A stretch of 62,872 bases of DNA. Origin: JAVXCQ01 sp036659415. Lineage in GTDB: Bacteria; Bacillota; Negativicutes; Acidaminococcales; Acidaminococcaceae. Of the stretch, positions 61,889 to 62,872 are shown in pieces. The notes beneath the pieces were generated by a model. It did no database searches, was not told the origin of the DNA, and worked only from the letters and a program-made list of their open reading frames with translations. The stretch covers positions 1 to 62,872 of the forward strand of contig JAVXCQ010000012.1 in the NCBI GenBank assembly GCA_036659415.1, read 5' to 3'. Position 1 is the first letter of the stretch, and each line of letters starts with the position of its first letter. Both the position numbers and the translations under genes were made by a program.

Positions 61889-62647
61889 TTATTTTCTAGC
61901 TACAACGTATTCCAGCCACGCCACTACTTCTTCAGAAGCCCTGTTGCCATGAGCACTAAAGCTATGGTCAGCCCGCGGAATAACAACCAGTTTTTTAGGT
62001 AACCCTGCCCAACTAAACGCTAGTTGTGCCTGTTCTAAAACCACTGTTTCATCCTTTTCTCCATGAATAATAAGGAGTGGACGTTTTTGCCACTGCTGCA
62101 AAATTGCCGGCAGATTATATCTGTCCAAATCACGCAGAAAACTTGCTGTCAGCGTCATTTCTCCCCGTTCATCATTAAGATATAAATCAATACCCTGCTC
62201 AAGCTGCTGATAAGCTACTTCTCCCAAAGCTTTGCGAAAAGTACCTCGCAAGTCATGTGGCGTCGCCCATAGTGCTAAAGCATTAATCATCGGATCACGC
62301 TCTGCCGCTACTAAAGCAGCACTTCCACCCAAGCTTCTACCTAGCAAAATTATTCTACTTCCAGCAAATCTCGCTTTAACATAGCAAATAACCGCTTCTA
62401 ACTCCGCAATCTGCTTCGTTAAAAGCTGACTACCATTAAAATCAAAGCGCAGGACATGCACAATTTCACCGGCAATTTTAGCTAAATATGCCGCTCTGCC
62501 GCCGCCCTCTTTGGAACCACGAAAACCATGTGCCACGATTAAGACCGGTCTAGCCGCCTCTTGATTAGTACAAGGCGTCAAAACTGCCACGATATTTCCT
62601 AAAGGTCCGGCAATATCGACTAATTCATCTTTTTTTAGCTCAATCAC
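61889..62647 (-). CDS. Alpha/beta hydrolase
   Basis: 252 aa from GTG 62647. Oxyanion HGFRGSKEG, nucleophile GRSLGG, Asp in GEKDETV and His in RADHSFS make a full Ser-Asp-His triad. Resembles cytosolic dienelactone-hydrolase/BAAT-like esterases; substrate unknown. Convergence with nothing else; about 150 nt separate it from tRNA-Val. Confidence 0.88.
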   Translation of the reverse strand: MIELKKDELVDIAGPLGNIVAVLTPCTNQEAARPVLIVAHGFRGSKEGGGRAAYLAKIAGEIVHVLRFDFNGSQLLTKQIAELEAVICYVKARFAGSRIILLGRSLGGSAALVAAERDPMINALALWATPHDLRGTFRKALGEVAYQQLEQGIDLYLNDERGEMTLTASFLRDLDRYNLPAILQQWQKRPLLIIHGEKDETVVLEQAQLAFSWAGLPKKLVVIPRADHSFSAHGNRASEEVVAWLEYVVARK

Positions 62648-62753
62648 GTACTGTCAACTTCTCTCTTTAACTGTTGCTATCAGTTTCTCTTTTATATTAT
62701 AGCAGAAATTCGGTCAATACAAAAACATTACTCAGGCGCTTACCCTAACTAAC

Positions 62754-62783
62754 TTGACAACACCCCTCACCATTCGTTATAAT
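62754..62783 (+). promoter_or_regulatory. Promoter of tRNA-Val
   Basis: TTGACA, 18 nt, TATAAT, 12 nt before the tRNA. Confidence 0.8.
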
Positions 62784-62795
62784 AGGTCAAGTAAT

Positions 62796-62872
62796 GGGGT
62801 TATAGCTCAGTTGGTTAGAGTGCTTCGTTGACATCGAAGAGGTCACAGATTCGAGTTCTGTTAACCCCACCA
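62796..62872 (+). tRNA. tRNA-Val (anticodon GAC)
   Basis: GGGGTTA / TAACCCC acceptor, CTTCG / CGAAG anticodon stem with loop TTGACAT, T-loop ATTCGAGTT, encoded CCA; complete to the last base of the window. Confidence 0.95.

Overview
The window reads as part of the chromosome of a strictly anaerobic, diderm Firmicute, most likely of the class Negativicutes (inference). The gene repertoire and low-to-moderate GC are Firmicute-like: a T-box in front of glyQS, SepF, CcpN and PerR relatives, TrmK, a YhaM-like protein and a c-di-AMP riboswitch. An LptA/OstA-like periplasmic protein points to an outer membrane. An [FeFe]-hydrogenase, rubrerythrin, PerR, FeoAB and a ferredoxin-fused EtfA point to fermentative anaerobic life. 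Nearly all genes lie on the minus strand. I see no prophage, insertion sequence or CRISPR array.

Layout. 1-7.1 kb: RlmD-type rRNA methylase (3' end off the window), hydrogenase, rubrerythrin, PerR, divergent feoAB and a flavin-reductase-like protein. 7.1-15 kb: two exported proteins of unclear role, a small transaldolase, a three-gene redox cluster (TlpA-like lipoprotein, 45-residue CxxC protein, membrane Fe-S protein), an acyltransferase, a free-standing pyruvate-kinase C-domain protein, an aminotransferase-fold protein lacking the PLP lysine, and tRNA-Leu. 15-24 kb: unknown helical protein, pyruvate kinase, etfBA, dnaE. 24-36.5 kb: sepF, typA, a beta-CASP nuclease, small conserved genes, murB/ylbF, a dpaL/dipeptidase operon led by a 52-codon ORF, and a two-component system. 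36.5-43 kb: a 458-bp gene-poor stretch, a 59-residue membrane ORF between 43-bp direct repeats, a c-di-AMP-riboswitch-controlled NlpC/P60 hydrolase, a glycosyltransferase, thioredoxin, rnpB, a 614-bp gene-free stretch, and yhaM-nif3-trmK. 43.6-62.9 kb: a CAU tRNA, rpoD, dnaG, dgt, lptA-like, the ppsA-ccpN-ppsR gluconeogenic module, glyQS, recO, a CNNM/CBS protein, era, cdd, ybeY, phoH, a cyclophilin, a hydrolase and tRNA-Val.

Working together: ppsA, ccpN and ppsR form a control unit for the pyruvate/PEP step, opposed by pyk in the same window. ppsA and ccpN share an 18-bp operator-like box (15/18 identical), which overlaps the -10 of ppsA. The rpoD-dnaG and era-cdd-ybeY-phoH blocks are ordinary housekeeping neighbourhoods.

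Most unusual observations: (1) three conserved genes (ppsR, the CNNM/CBS gene, era) have no well-placed AUG/GUG/UUG but have AUC/AUA behind a Shine-Dalgarno sequence; (2) a class-IV aminotransferase with Asn in place of the catalytic lysine; (3) a c-di-AMP riboswitch abutting the ribosome-binding site; (4) a terminator resembling the 5' end of rnpB; (5) three short ORFs (45, 52 and 59 codons) with good translation signals.
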